Below are positions 13,987 to 23,496 of a DNA stretch of 64,000 nucleotides, piece after piece. How positions within the stretch are numbered: the stretch's first letter is position 1; every line of letters starts with the position of its first letter. The position numbers were made by a program, and so were the translations under genes. Source of the DNA: an uncultured Acidobacteriota bacterium. Lineage in GTDB: Bacteria; Acidobacteriota; Vicinamibacteria; Fen-336. The stretch is taken from contig CADEEV010000007.1 of assembly GCA_902826455.1 (NCBI GenBank), positions 1 to 64,000 on the forward strand. The letters run 5' to 3'. Under the pieces are notes generated by a model. It was given only the letters and a program-made list of their open reading frames with translations, did not search any database and was not told the origin of the DNA.

Positions 13987-16047
13987 ATGGCACAGGCGAG
14001 CGGGGGCCTTCCGCTTCCGGAACCGCACGGCGGGGGCGCTCCGGAAGCGCGGGTGCTGCGCTTCGGCGTGTTCGAGCTGGAGCCCGGGAGCGGCGCGCTG
14101 CGCAAGGCCGGCGTCCTCGTCAAGCTGAGGCAGCAGCCGGCGAAGGTGCTCGCCTTCCTCGCCGCGCGGCCCGGCCAGGTGGTCACCCGCGAGCTGCTGC
14201 AGACCCAGGTGTGGGGCGGCGACACCTTCGTCGACTTCGAGCAGGGTCTCAACTACTGCATCAAGGAGATCCGGGCGGCGCTCTCCGATTCCGCCGAGAC
14301 GCCGCTCTACGTCGAGACGCTGCCGCGCCGTGGCTACCGGTTCATCGCGCCGGTCGAGGGCCTGACCCAGACGCCATCGACGCCGCCCGCGGCGCGACGC
14401 TGGCCCATCGTGGCCGCCGTCAGCGTCGCGGTCCTGGCGCTCGCGGCCGCCGCGTACTTCGCCACGCGACGGGCCCCCGAGCCCCTCGACTGGCAGCGCG
14501 TGACGTTCCGGCGCGGCGCCCTCTCCGCGGCGCGCTTTGCTCCCGGCGGCGAGGTGGTGTTCTCGGCGGCCTGGGACGGCGGGCCAGGAGCGCTGTACGC
14601 CATGCGGCCGGGCACTCCCGACGCCCGGCAGGTCAGCGATCGCCCGGTGCGCCTCGTCAGCGTCTCGGAGCGCGGGGAGGTCGCGTATCTCGACCCGCGG
14701 CCGGGCGTGCTGCCGGCGCTGGCCCGCGCGCCGCTCGCGGGGGGCGCGCCCAAGGCCCTGCTCGACAACGTGATCGCCGCCGACGGCCGCGCGGACGGCG
14801 CCGCGTTCGCCGTGGCCCACCTCGTGGCGGGCGAGGGCTTCCGCATCGAGTATCCCGTCGGCCAGGTGCTGGCCCGCGTGAACGCGCCGAGCGACCTGCG
14901 GATCGCCCCGGACGGCTCGGCGGTGGCCTTCATCGAGCACCCGCGCACGGGCGACGACATGGGCTACGTCGCGATCCTCGACACCGCGGGCAAGGGCCTC
15001 GCGTACTCGGCGACGTACCCGAGCGCCGAGGGCCTCGCCTGGTCGCCCGACGGCCGCGAGGTGTGGTTCACCGCCGCGCGCTCCGGCGGCTCCCTGGCGC
15101 TGCGCGCCCTCGATCGCCGCGGCCGGGAGCGAACCCTGCTGCCGGCGAGCGGACGCCTCGTGCTCCACGACGTGTCCCCGACCGGCGAGCTGCTGCTCGA
15201 CCGGGCGGTGCTCCGTCTCGAGATCGGATTCGTCGGACGCGACGGGGTGACGCGCGACCTTCCGTGGTTCGACGCTCCCCAGGCCGCGAGCCTGTCGAGC
15301 GACGGCCGCACGCTGCTGTTCAACGAGAGCGGCGAGGCGGGCGGCCCGGGCTACGGCGTCTACCTGCGCGGCACCGACGGCGCCCTGCCGGTGCGCCTGG
15401 GCAGCGGCGTGCCGAGCTCGCTCACTCCGGACGGCCGTTTCGCCGTGGTCGTCCCTCTCGTGGATCCGGACCGCATCGACTTCGTGCCCACGGGTCCCGG
15501 GGAGACCCGCAGCCTGCGCTACGACGGCATCCACCAGTACGACTGGGCAGCCTTGACCCCCGACAGCTCCCAGGTCGTCTTCGTCGGCCGCGAGAAGGAG
15601 CACAACCTGCGGGTCTGGGTGGGGGCCCCGGACGGCGGAAAGCCGCGGCCGATCACGCCCGACGGGCTGATCGTCAACCGCGACACGATCTCCCCCGACG
15701 GCCGCCGGCTGATCGCCCGCTGCCGGCCCGGGCCGTTCTGCCTGTACCCGCTCGACGGCGGCGCGCCCCAGCCCCTGCCGCGCGTCGACGGCTTCGCGCC
15801 CATGGCCTGGGAGCCGTCGGGCCAGGCGCTCTACCTGAGGGCCGACGACGACCCGGGCCGCGTTCGCCTCGAGCGCTTCGACCTGCGCACCGGCGAGCGC
15901 CGGCCGTTCAAGGACGTCGGCGCGCGCGACCCGGTGGGCGTCAGGGGCATCGGGCGCGTGGTGTTGAGCCGCGACGGCAGCTCCCTCGCGTTCAACTACG
16001 CCCGCCGGCTCTCGGAGCTGTATCGGCTTCCCGGCCTCGTGCGGTGA
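13987..16047 (+). CDS. CadC/OmpR-type winged-helix regulator with membrane helix and PD40 beta-propeller
   Basis: 686 residues. Residues about 20-125 are an OmpR/PhoB-type winged helix (VLRFGVFELEPGSGALR, VVTRELLQTQVWGG, VETLPRRGYRFIAPVEGL). A transmembrane helix follows (IVAAVSVAVLALAAAAYF, about 140-157), then a large extracytoplasmic six- to seven-bladed WD40/PD40 propeller with repeated LAWSPDGREVWF-like units. This is the one-component membrane regulator plan common in acidobacteria. ATG 13987 is chosen because the winged helix begins shortly after; a -10-like TACAAT ends nine bases before it and no Shine-Dalgarno is present. Its stop overlaps the GTG of the DUF1295 gene. Targets may be the divergent lipoprotein genes, as judged from repeated operators. 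Confidence 0.9.
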   Translation: MAQASGGLPLPEPHGGGAPEARVLRFGVFELEPGSGALRKAGVLVKLRQQPAKVLAFLAARPGQVVTRELLQTQVWGGDTFVDFEQGLNYCIKEIRAALSDSAETPLYVETLPRRGYRFIAPVEGLTQTPSTPPAARRWPIVAAVSVAVLALAAAAYFATRRAPEPLDWQRVTFRRGALSAARFAPGGEVVFSAAWDGGPGALYAMRPGTPDARQVSDRPVRLVSVSERGEVAYLDPRPGVLPALARAPLAGGAPKALLDNVIAADGRADGAAFAVAHLVAGEGFRIEYPVGQVLARVNAPSDLRIAPDGSAVAFIEHPRTGDDMGYVAILDTAGKGLAYSATYPSAEGLAWSPDGREVWFTAARSGGSLALRALDRRGRERTLLPASGRLVLHDVSPTGELLLDRAVLRLEIGFVGRDGVTRDLPWFDAPQAASLSSDGRTLLFNESGEAGGPGYGVYLRGTDGALPVRLGSGVPSSLTPDGRFAVVVPLVDPDRIDFVPTGPGETRSLRYDGIHQYDWAALTPDSSQVVFVGREKEHNLRVWVGAPDGGKPRPITPDGLIVNRDTISPDGRRLIARCRPGPFCLYPLDGGAPQPLPRVDGFAPMAWEPSGQALYLRADDDPGRVRLERFDLRTGERRPFKDVGARDPVGVRGIGRVVLSRDGSSLAFNYARRLSELYRLPGLVR

Positions 16048-16829
16048 CGCCCGCGGGCCTGCTGCTGGTGGGGGCGCTGCTGATCGCCGGATCGATGAGC
16101 GCCGCGTTCCTCCTGGCCCGACGCATCGACAACTTCTCGATCGTGGACGTCGCGTGGTCGGCCAACTTCACGATCCTCGCGATCCTCTACGCGGCGCTGG
16201 GCCGCGGCGATGGGGCACGACGGGCCGTGATCGCGGGGCTCGCGACGCTGTGGAGCCTGCGGCTCGCGGGGCACCTGCTCGCGCGCATCGCGCGGCTGCA
16301 TCCCGAGGAGGAGGGCCGTTACCGCACGCTGCGCCGGCGCTGGGCGGGCGCCCTCGGGCGCCGCTTCTTCGTCTTCTTCCTGGCCCAGGGCCTGCTGAAC
16401 GTCGCGCTCTCGACGCCGTTCCTGGCGAGCGCGCTCGACCCGCGGCGCGGCCTGGGGCCGTTCGAATGGGCCGGCGTCCTGGTCGTCCTCGTCGGTCTCG
16501 CCGGCGAGGCGACGGCCGACGCGCAGCTCGCGGCATTCAAGGGCGTGCCCGGGAATCGCGGTCGCACCTGCAGCGCCGGGCTCTGGCGGTATTCGCGCCA
16601 TCCCAACTACTTCTTCGAGTGGCTCGTCTGGTGCGGCTTCTTCCTCTTCGCGCTGGCCTCGCCCTTGGGATTCGCGACCGTCTACTGCCCGCTCCTGATG
16701 TTGTGGTTCCTGTTCCGCGTCACCGGCGTCCCGGCGACCGAAGCGCAAGCGCTGTCCACGAAGGGCGACGAGTATCGCGAGTATCAGCGCACCACGAGCG
16801 CGTTCGTGCCCTGGTTTCCGCGGCCCTAG
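16044..16829 (+). CDS. DUF1295 membrane protein (steroid 5-alpha-reductase-like)
   Basis: 261 residues starting at GTG 16044, overlapping the regulator stop (GTGA). Six to seven hydrophobic helices and the signature GLWRYSRHPNYFFEWLVWCG place it in the DUF1295 family, whose C-terminal half resembles steroid reductases and isoprenylcysteine methyltransferases. The loop SKGDEYREYQRTTSAFVPWFP is also typical (here STKGDEY). Family members are integral membrane proteins thought to act on lipids with a nucleotide cofactor; the substrate is not known. A GC-rich hairpin (16853-16875) shortly after the stop may end the transcript. Confidence 0.9.
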   Translation: MTPAGLLLVGALLIAGSMSAAFLLARRIDNFSIVDVAWSANFTILAILYAALGRGDGARRAVIAGLATLWSLRLAGHLLARIARLHPEEEGRYRTLRRRWAGALGRRFFVFFLAQGLLNVALSTPFLASALDPRRGLGPFEWAGVLVVLVGLAGEATADAQLAAFKGVPGNRGRTCSAGLWRYSRHPNYFFEWLVWCGFFLFALASPLGFATVYCPLLMLWFLFRVTGVPATEAQALSTKGDEYREYQRTTSAFVPWFPRP

Positions 16830-16852
16830 AGCCGTCGTTCGAGAGTGGGAGC

Positions 16853-16875
16853 CGGCGTCCCACAAGCGGACGCCG
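16853..16875 (+). terminator. GC-rich hairpin after the DUF1295 gene
   Basis: CGGCGTCC, seven-base loop, GGACGCCG: a perfect 8-bp stem 23 bases after the stop codon. There is no following T run, so intrinsic termination is doubtful. Confidence 0.4.
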
Positions 16876-16977
16876 CGGGAACATGCGCCGAAGCCAGACG
16901 TCGTGTCAAAGGGTTGATCCATCGGTACTTTCCCAACCGCGCGCCACTGGCACGCGTCGTGGGTAAGGGAGCACTCC

Positions 16978-19419
16978 ATGGAGTCCTTCCTCGACGACCT
17001 GCGACTCGCCTGCCGCAGCCTGCGCAAGGCGCCGGCCTTCGCGCTCGTCGCGATCGCGACGCTCGCGCTCGGCATCGGCGTGAACACGGCGGTGTTCAGC
17101 CTGGTGGAGGGCCTGCTGCTGCGTCCGCTGCCGTTCCCCGACGCGGACCGCCTGGTGCGCGTGTACGAGACCCAGCCGGGCGAAGGCGAGCGCGCGGCAG
17201 CGCCCGCCAACTTCCTCGACTGGCGCCGGGACAGCCGCTCCTTCGACGGCCTCGCCGCGTATGTCGAGCGACGCCGCAACCTCCTCGCGGGCGACGAGCC
17301 GGAACAGATCGACGTGGCGTCGGTGAGCGCCAACTTCATCGGCGTCGTCGGGCTGCCCACCGCCCTCGGGCGCAGCTTCCGGCCCGGCGTCGAAGGCGAC
17401 AAGCCCGAGGCGATCCTGAGCCACGCGCTGTGGGTGCGGCGCTTCGGCTCCGACCCGGGCGTCGTGGGACGAACGGTGCGGATCGACGAGAACAGCTACG
17501 AGGTCGTGGGCGTCCTCGCGCCGAAGGCGGCGTTCCCCGACGACGCCGAGCTGTGGACGCGGGCGCCCCGAGACGTCCCCGAGGTCGGGCTGCCGATCGG
17601 GGCCGACCCCGCCAGCCTGCGCGATGCCCACTTCCTCGGCGTCGTGGGACGCCTCGTCGGCGGCGCGAGCCTCGGCTCGGCCCAGGCCGAGATGACGACG
17701 ATCGCCGCGCGCCTCGAGAAGGCTTACCCGGAAGAGAACGTGAAGTCCGGCATCCGCATCGTGGCGCTGCGCGACGACCTCGTGGGCCCCACGCGGCCGA
17801 CCCTCGCGCTCATGACCGGGGCCGTGGCGTTCGTGCTGCTCATCGCTCTCGTGAACGTGGCCGGGCTGCTGCTGGCCCGGGCCATGAAGCGCGGCCCCGA
17901 GATCGCGGTGCGCACGGCGCTCGGCGCGGGCCGCCGCCGCCTGGCCCAGCAGCTGTTCGCGGAGGGCCTGGTGCTCGCGGTCGCCGGCGCGACCCTCGGC
18001 GTCGGCCTCGCGGCGTGGGGCGTGCCGCTCCTGCGCTCGGCCCTTCCCGACGATCTCCCCGGCTTCGCGGCCTTCCGCATCGACCTGTCTGCACTCGCCT
18101 TCACCCTGGGGATCTCCATGCTCTCCGCGGTGCTCCTGAGCCTGCTCCCGCTGCTCGCGGCGCCCAGCGTCGCGCCGGCCCAGGCGCTGCGCGGCAACCG
18201 CACCGTCACGCTCTCGCGCACGCAGCAGCGCGTCCACGGCGGACTCGTGGCGAGCGAGCTCGCCCTGGCGGTCGTGCTCGTGGCCGGCACCGGCCTGCTC
18301 CTGAAGAGCCTGTGGCGCCTCGAGACCGCGGACGCCGGGCTCACCCGCGAGGCCGTGGTGACGTTCCGGGTGTCGCTGCCCGCCGCCCGCAGCCAGGAGC
18401 CCGCGCAGCGCAAGGCGTTCTACCAGGCCGTCGTGGACCGGGTCGAAGCGCTGCCGGGCGTCGCCCACGCGGCCGCGATCCAGACGCTCCCGTTCGCCGG
18501 CGGAGGCATCAGCGCCGGGCTCCGTGTCGAGAACCGCGGCTTCGCGCCGGGCGAGGAGGTCGACACCTCCTGGCGCGTCGTGACGCCCGGCTACTTCGCG
18601 ACCCTGGGCGTGCCCCTCGTGGGGGGCCGCGCCCTCGACTCCCGTGACGGCGCCACGGCGCCGACGGTCGCGGTCATCAACCGGACGCTCGCGCGCCGGC
18701 TGTGGCCCGATGCCGATCCCGTGGGGCACCGCATCGGGACCGGCATGGACGACGAGGGCGAGGGCGAGTCGTTCGTCACGGTGGTGGGCGTCGTGGGCGA
18801 CGTGCCGCAGCGCGGCGTCGCCGCCGGCGTCGCTCCCCAGATGTACCGGCCGCTCGCCCAGGAGACGCGCTTCGCCGCGGAGTCGATGAGCGTCGCGGTG
18901 CGCGTCACGGGCACTCCGGCGACGGTCGCGGGCAGCCTGCGCGAGGCGGTGCGCTCCGTGAACCCGCAGGCCCCGGTGTACGACATCAAGGGCCTCGACG
19001 AGCTGCGTCGCGCGACCACCTCGCGCGAGCGGGGCGCCGGCGCGGTGCTGGCGCTGTTCGGGTCCCTGGCCCTGATCCTGGCGGCGATCGGCCTCTACGG
19101 CGTCCTCAACTTCGTGGTGGGCGAGCGGCTGCGCGAGTTCGGCGTGCGGATGGCCCTCGGGGCGCGGCCCGTCGACATCCTCCGCCAGGTCCTGGGCGGC
19201 GGCCTGCGGCTGGTCGCGGTCGGCCTCGCCCTCGGCCTCGTCGCGGCCCTGGGTCTCGGCCGGTTCCTGGCCGGCCTGCTCTACGCGGTGCCGGCGTCGG
19301 ACGCGCCGACCCTCGCCGGCGTGGTGGTGCTCCTGGGGAGCGTCGCGCTGTTCGCGAGCTACCTGCCGGCGCGCCGCGCGGCCGGCGCCGACCCGATCCT
19401 GGCGCTGCGGCAGGAGTAG
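16978..19419 (+). CDS. Orphan MacB/FtsX-type permease (acidobacterial duplicated orphan permease family)
   Basis: 813 residues. The N-terminus DDLRLACRSLRKAPAFALVA and LALGIGVNTAVFSLVEGLLL, RPLPFPDADRLVRVYE are hallmarks of the ADOP family. Two FtsX modules are present: the first after residue about 275 (ALMTGAVAFVLLIALVNVAG), the second near the end (AIGLYGVLNFVVGERLREFG, RMALGARPVDILRQVLGGGL). A MacB-like periplasmic domain precedes each. No ABC ATPase gene is adjacent, which is usual for ADOPs. GGGAG lies about ten bases before the ATG. The family is greatly expanded in acidobacteria, so it serves as a lineage hint; its substrate is unknown. Confidence 0.92.
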   Translation: MESFLDDLRLACRSLRKAPAFALVAIATLALGIGVNTAVFSLVEGLLLRPLPFPDADRLVRVYETQPGEGERAAAPANFLDWRRDSRSFDGLAAYVERRRNLLAGDEPEQIDVASVSANFIGVVGLPTALGRSFRPGVEGDKPEAILSHALWVRRFGSDPGVVGRTVRIDENSYEVVGVLAPKAAFPDDAELWTRAPRDVPEVGLPIGADPASLRDAHFLGVVGRLVGGASLGSAQAEMTTIAARLEKAYPEENVKSGIRIVALRDDLVGPTRPTLALMTGAVAFVLLIALVNVAGLLLARAMKRGPEIAVRTALGAGRRRLAQQLFAEGLVLAVAGATLGVGLAAWGVPLLRSALPDDLPGFAAFRIDLSALAFTLGISMLSAVLLSLLPLLAAPSVAPAQALRGNRTVTLSRTQQRVHGGLVASELALAVVLVAGTGLLLKSLWRLETADAGLTREAVVTFRVSLPAARSQEPAQRKAFYQAVVDRVEALPGVAHAAAIQTLPFAGGGISAGLRVENRGFAPGEEVDTSWRVVTPGYFATLGVPLVGGRALDSRDGATAPTVAVINRTLARRLWPDADPVGHRIGTGMDDEGEGESFVTVVGVVGDVPQRGVAAGVAPQMYRPLAQETRFAAESMSVAVRVTGTPATVAGSLREAVRSVNPQAPVYDIKGLDELRRATTSRERGAGAVLALFGSLALILAAIGLYGVLNFVVGERLREFGVRMALGARPVDILRQVLGGGLRLVAVGLALGLVAALGLGRFLAGLLYAVPASDAPTLAGVVVLLGSVALFASYLPARRAAGADPILALRQE

Positions 19420-19451
19420 CTCCGTCTATTATTCGCATCACGACGCAAGCC

Positions 19452-19480
19452 GACGCGCTGCCACGCGTTCGCGGCGCGTC
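19452..19480 (+). terminator. Hairpin after the orphan permease gene
   Basis: GACGCGC, 15-base loop, GCGCGTC, about 32 bases after the stop codon. The stem is perfect over seven pairs but has no T run after it. Confidence 0.3.
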
Positions 19481-19519
19481 TGAGGGGAGAAGGGAGCGGC
19501 GGGCGGAGGCGTTTCGGCC

Positions 19520-19525
19520 TACATT
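19520..19525 (+). promoter_or_regulatory. -10-like element close to the SGNH hydrolase start
   Basis: TACATT eleven bases before ATG 19537, with no Shine-Dalgarno sequence. It predicts a leader of about five bases. Confidence 0.35.
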
Positions 19526-19536
19526 CCCTGTACACC

Positions 19537-20295
19537 ATGCCCCGACACTGGATCCGCTCCGTCGCCGTCCTCCTCTGCCTCTCGGCGCCGGCCTGCTCGG
19601 GCTCGTCGAGTCCCGGCGCCCCGAGCGGGACCCCGCCGCCGCCCGGCTCGGACTCGGTGCTGTTCATCGGCAACAGCCTCACCGAGGTCAACGACGTGCC
19701 GTCGATCGTCGAGGCCCTCGCGCGCGCCGGAGGCCACCCGCTGTTCGTGGACAGCGTCACCTACGGCGGCGTGAGCATCGAGGACCACTGGAACAGGGGC
19801 ACTCCCCAGCGCGTCCAGGCCGGCGGCTGGAAGTACGTGGTGCTGCAGCAGGGGCCGTCGTCCCTCGCCGAGAGCCGCGTCAACCTGCGCGAGTGGACGA
19901 AGCGCTTCGACGCCGTGATCCGCGCCCAGGGCGGCACGACCGCGCTCTACGCGGTCTGGCCCGACGCCACGCGGCGCGCCTTCTTCCAGGACGTGAGCGA
20001 CTCCTATCGGCTCGCCGCACAGGACGTGAACGGCATCTTCCTGCCTGCGGGAGACGCCTGGCGCGCGGCCTGGCGGCGCGAGTCGTCGCTGCCCCTCTAC
20101 GGACCGGACCAGTTCCATCCTTCGGAGATGGGGTCCTACCTGGCGGCCCTCACGATCTACGCCGGGCTCACGGGAGCGTCGCCCGCGGGCCTGCCGAGCC
20201 GGCTCACGCTGCGCACGGGGGCGACCCTCGAGGTGCCCGCGGCCAAGGCGTCCCTGCTCCAGGACGCGGCGGCCGAGGCCCTCGCGAGCCGCTAG
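19537..20295 (+). CDS. SGNH-hydrolase lipoprotein
   Basis: 252 residues. MPRHWIRSVAVLLCLSAPACSGSS is a lipoprotein signal with cysteine at position 20. The mature protein opens with SVLFIGNSLTEVNDVPSIVE, the GNS block I serine of SGNH/DUF4886-like hydrolases, and ends with GPDQFHPSEMGSYLAALTIY, containing the catalytic D-x-x-H pair. WKYVVLQQGPSSL supplies the middle block. It is probably a surface esterase acting on carbohydrate or lipid acyl groups. A -10-like TACATT ends 11 bases before the ATG, with no Shine-Dalgarno. Its stop shares CTAG (20292-20295) with the convergent RND pump gene. Confidence 0.85.
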   Translation: MPRHWIRSVAVLLCLSAPACSGSSSPGAPSGTPPPPGSDSVLFIGNSLTEVNDVPSIVEALARAGGHPLFVDSVTYGGVSIEDHWNRGTPQRVQAGGWKYVVLQQGPSSLAESRVNLREWTKRFDAVIRAQGGTTALYAVWPDATRRAFFQDVSDSYRLAAQDVNGIFLPAGDAWRAAWRRESSLPLYGPDQFHPSEMGSYLAALTIYAGLTGASPAGLPSRLTLRTGATLEVPAAKASLLQDAAAEALASR

Positions 20296-23200
20296 GCGAC
20301 GCTGCGCCCGTTGGCGAGGCGCAGCCGGCGACGCTCGTTCCACTCGATCGCGTCGTCGAACAGGCTGTAGGCCGCCGGCACCACGAACAGCGTCAGGGCC
20401 GTCGAGACCAGCATGCCGCCCACGAGGGCGATCGCCATGGGCCGCTGCAGCTCGGCGCCGGGACCGATCGCGAGGGCCGGGGGCAACGCGCCCGCGATCG
20501 TCGCCATCGACGTCATGAGGATCGGCCGCAGCCGCACCGGGCACGCCTCGAGCAGCGCCTGGTGGCGCTCGACGCCCCGCTCGCGCACCTGGTTCGTGAA
20601 GTCCACCAGCATGATCGAGTTCTTCTTCGCGATACCCATGAGCAGGATCAGCCCGAGCGCGCTGTACACGTTCAGGCTCTGGCCGGCCAGCCACAGCGCC
20701 GCGAACGCGCCGCTGATGCTGAAGGGCAGCGCCAGCAGCACCGTGAGCGGGTGCGTGAACGAGTTGAACTGGGCCGCGAGCACCATGTAGGCGACGATCA
20801 GCCCCATCAGGAACGCGAAGCGCAGCGAGTCCTTCGACTCCTGGAACGCCTGGCTGCTCCCGCCGGGAAGGGCGCGGTAGCCGTCGGGCAGGGACTCCCG
20901 GGCGATGGCCATGGAGCGCGCGATCGCGTCCACCTGCGACGAGCCCGGGGTGATGTTGGCCGTGATCGTGATGGCGCGCTCGCGATCCCGGCGCGTGATC
21001 GCCTGGAGCGTCGGCCGCTGCTCGATGCGGACGAGATCGCCGAGCCGCACGACGTCGCCGCCGCTCGTGCGCACCAGCAGCCGCGTGATGTCCTCGGGCC
21101 GCTCGCGCTGCTGCGCCAGCAGCCTCACGCGGATGTCGAAGCGGCGGCCCTTGTCCTTGAACTTGCCGACGCGCAGCCCGCCGATCGCGGAGTTCACGGT
21201 CTCGCCCAGCGCCGACATGCTCACGCCGAGGTCGGCGGCCTTGTTGCGATCGGGCACCACCTGCACCTCGGGCATGCCGACCTGGTAGTCGCTGTCGACG
21301 TCGCTCACGAGGCCGCTAGCGACCATCTTGTCGATGATCTCCTTGCTCTTGCCGGCGAGCACGTCCCAGTCGCGGCCGCGGATCGTCATCTCCACGGGGA
21401 AGCCGCCGCCGCGCGTCGCCGAGAAGCCCTGCTGCGAGGGGTCCTGGAGCACGGCGCGGACGCCGGGGATCTGGGCCATCGCCGCGCGGGTGACGCCCAT
21501 GAACTGGGTCTGGTCGAGGGCCTTGCCGGTCTTCGCGTCGGGCGGCCGGTCGTGGGGCTCCTTCAGGGTCACGAAGAGGAAGCCGCTGTTGACTTCGCCG
21601 CCCCCGAAGCCCCCCACGACGCCGAAGTAGCGCTCGACCTCGGGCCGGCTCGCCATGAACGCCTCGATCTTCTGGAAGACGCGGTCGGTGGCATCGAGGC
21701 TGGTGCCGACCGGCGTCTGGAAGCGCATCTGGAACAGGCTCGTGTCCTGGGAGGGAACCATCTCCTCCTTGAGCAGCGGCTTCAGGACGAACACCGAGAC
21801 CACGAAGAACGCGAGGGCCAGGCCCAGCACCAGGCCGCGCCGCTCGAGGGAGGAGGCGAGGGTGCGGGCATAGCTCGCGGCGAGGCGTGCGAAGCCCCGG
21901 TCGATCGAAGCACCCAGGCCGCTCGTGCGCTCTTGCACCTCGAGGAAGCGCGAGCAGCGCATGGGGGCGAGGGTGAGCGCCTCGAGCAGCGAGATCAGCA
22001 CGGCCACCGAGATCGTCACGCCGAACTGGAAGAAGAACTTGCCGATGATGCCCTTCATGAACGCGACGGGCAGGAAGATGGCGATGATCGCGGCGGTGGT
22101 GGCGGCCGCGGCGAACGTGATCTCGCGGGCGCCGATCGAGGCCGCCTTCACCTTGCGCTCGCCCATCTCCCGGTGCCGGTAGATGTTCTCGAGCACCATG
22201 ATCGCGTCGTCGACGACGATGCCCACGACGAGGGTCAGGCCCAGCACCGTGAAGGTGTTGAGGGTGAAGCCCAGCACGTACATGACGATGAAGGTGCCCA
22301 GGATCGAGGTGGGGATCGCGAGCAGGACGTTGAAGGTCGTGGACCACGAGCCCAGGAACAGCCAGCACACGACGCCCGTGAGCACCGCCGCCAGCAGCAG
22401 CGTGAACAGGATCTCGCCGATCGCCTCCTCGATGAACGTCGTGGAGTCGAAGTTGACGCTCAGCACCAGGCCCTCGGGCAGCTGCTCGCGCAGCTCGACG
22501 AGCTTCGCCTTGACGTTGGCGCCGACCTGCACGGCGTTGGCGCCGCGCAGCTTCTTGATGCCGATGCCGATCGACGGGATGCCCGAGGCCCGCGCCATGC
22601 GGCGCTTGTCCTCGAGGCCGTCCTCGACGACCGCCACGTCCTTGAGGCGCACCGGCGTCGCGTTGCGGTAGGCCACCACGAGGTTGCGGAAGCCCTCGAC
22701 GTCGACGGCCTCCCCCTCGGCGCGCACGTTCATCTCGCGCTCGGGGGTCTCGATGCGGCCCGCCGGCATCTCGAGGTGCTCGCGCTCGATGGCCGCGTTC
22801 ACGTCGAGCACCGTGAGGTTCGCGGCCTCGAGGCGCGGCGCGTCGTACCACACGCGGATCGAGCGCTCGCGGTAGCCGCCGAGGTTCACCTCCCCGACGC
22901 CTTCGATGGTCTGGAACTGCGGCCGCAGCACGTTGCGGATGTAGTCGGCGAGGAACGTGGGCGGCCGGTTGCCGGCCAGGGTCACCCACAGGATCGGCTG
23001 GTCCTCGGGGTTGTTCTTGGTGATGACCGGCGGGTCCATCTCCCGGGGCAGGCGCCGCGCGGCCTGGGCGACACGCGTCTGGACGTCCTGCAGGGCCGCG
23101 TCGATGTTGCGCGAGAGCTCGAACTCCACCGTGATGGAGGCGGCGCCCTGCCGGGACGTGGAGTTGATCTGCTTGACGCCCTCCACCGACGTGATCGCGT

Positions 23201-23486
23201 CCTCGATGAAATCCACGACGTCGGTCTCCATGACCTCGGGCGAAGCGCCCTCGTAGGTCACGGACACGTTGATGACCGGGAAGTCCACGTCGGGGTTCTG
23301 GCTGATGCCGAGGCCGCGCACGACACCGCCGACGCCCCGGAAGCAGATGAAGCCGAAGCCGATCAGCCCCGCCATCAGCATCCACGCGAACACGTGGTTG
23401 CGGATCGAGATGTCCGCGAGGGTCATGCCCGTCGCGATCTTCTTCGGATCCTCGGGCTCTTCCGGCGTGCGGACGTGCTCGCTCAT
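20292..23486 (-). CDS. RND efflux transporter, hydrophobe/amphiphile (AcrB/MexB) type
   Basis: 1064 residues, the normal size for an HAE-1 RND pump. After the first helix come two large periplasmic regions, each followed by a group of six helices. Motifs include ARRLPREMDPPVITK, FTVLGLTLVVGIVVDDAIMV with the paired aspartates of the proton relay, and LLMGIAKKNSIMLVDF in helices 10-11. It exports drugs, dyes or lipids using the proton gradient, together with the adaptor encoded just upstream (11-base gap). No outer-membrane channel gene accompanies this pair, so it must borrow one, possibly the TolC-like product at 34725. Confidence 0.94.
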   Translation of the reverse strand: MSEHVRTPEEPEDPKKIATGMTLADISIRNHVFAWMLMAGLIGFGFICFRGVGGVVRGLGISQNPDVDFPVINVSVTYEGASPEVMETDVVDFIEDAITSVEGVKQINSTSRQGAASITVEFELSRNIDAALQDVQTRVAQAARRLPREMDPPVITKNNPEDQPILWVTLAGNRPPTFLADYIRNVLRPQFQTIEGVGEVNLGGYRERSIRVWYDAPRLEAANLTVLDVNAAIEREHLEMPAGRIETPEREMNVRAEGEAVDVEGFRNLVVAYRNATPVRLKDVAVVEDGLEDKRRMARASGIPSIGIGIKKLRGANAVQVGANVKAKLVELREQLPEGLVLSVNFDSTTFIEEAIGEILFTLLLAAVLTGVVCWLFLGSWSTTFNVLLAIPTSILGTFIVMYVLGFTLNTFTVLGLTLVVGIVVDDAIMVLENIYRHREMGERKVKAASIGAREITFAAAATTAAIIAIFLPVAFMKGIIGKFFFQFGVTISVAVLISLLEALTLAPMRCSRFLEVQERTSGLGASIDRGFARLAASYARTLASSLERRGLVLGLALAFFVVSVFVLKPLLKEEMVPSQDTSLFQMRFQTPVGTSLDATDRVFQKIEAFMASRPEVERYFGVVGGFGGGEVNSGFLFVTLKEPHDRPPDAKTGKALDQTQFMGVTRAAMAQIPGVRAVLQDPSQQGFSATRGGGFPVEMTIRGRDWDVLAGKSKEIIDKMVASGLVSDVDSDYQVGMPEVQVVPDRNKAADLGVSMSALGETVNSAIGGLRVGKFKDKGRRFDIRVRLLAQQRERPEDITRLLVRTSGGDVVRLGDLVRIEQRPTLQAITRRDRERAITITANITPGSSQVDAIARSMAIARESLPDGYRALPGGSSQAFQESKDSLRFAFLMGLIVAYMVLAAQFNSFTHPLTVLLALPFSISGAFAALWLAGQSLNVYSALGLILLMGIAKKNSIMLVDFTNQVRERGVERHQALLEACPVRLRPILMTSMATIAGALPPALAIGPGAELQRPMAIALVGGMLVSTALTLFVVPAAYSLFDDAIEWNERRRLRLANGRSVA

Positions 23487-23496
23487 GGCCTACCTC

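Noticed and set aside
16948-16963. TGGCAC upstream of the orphan permease as a sigma-54 promoter
   Set aside because: The -24 half is perfect, but the -12 position reads GTGGG and lacks the required GC.
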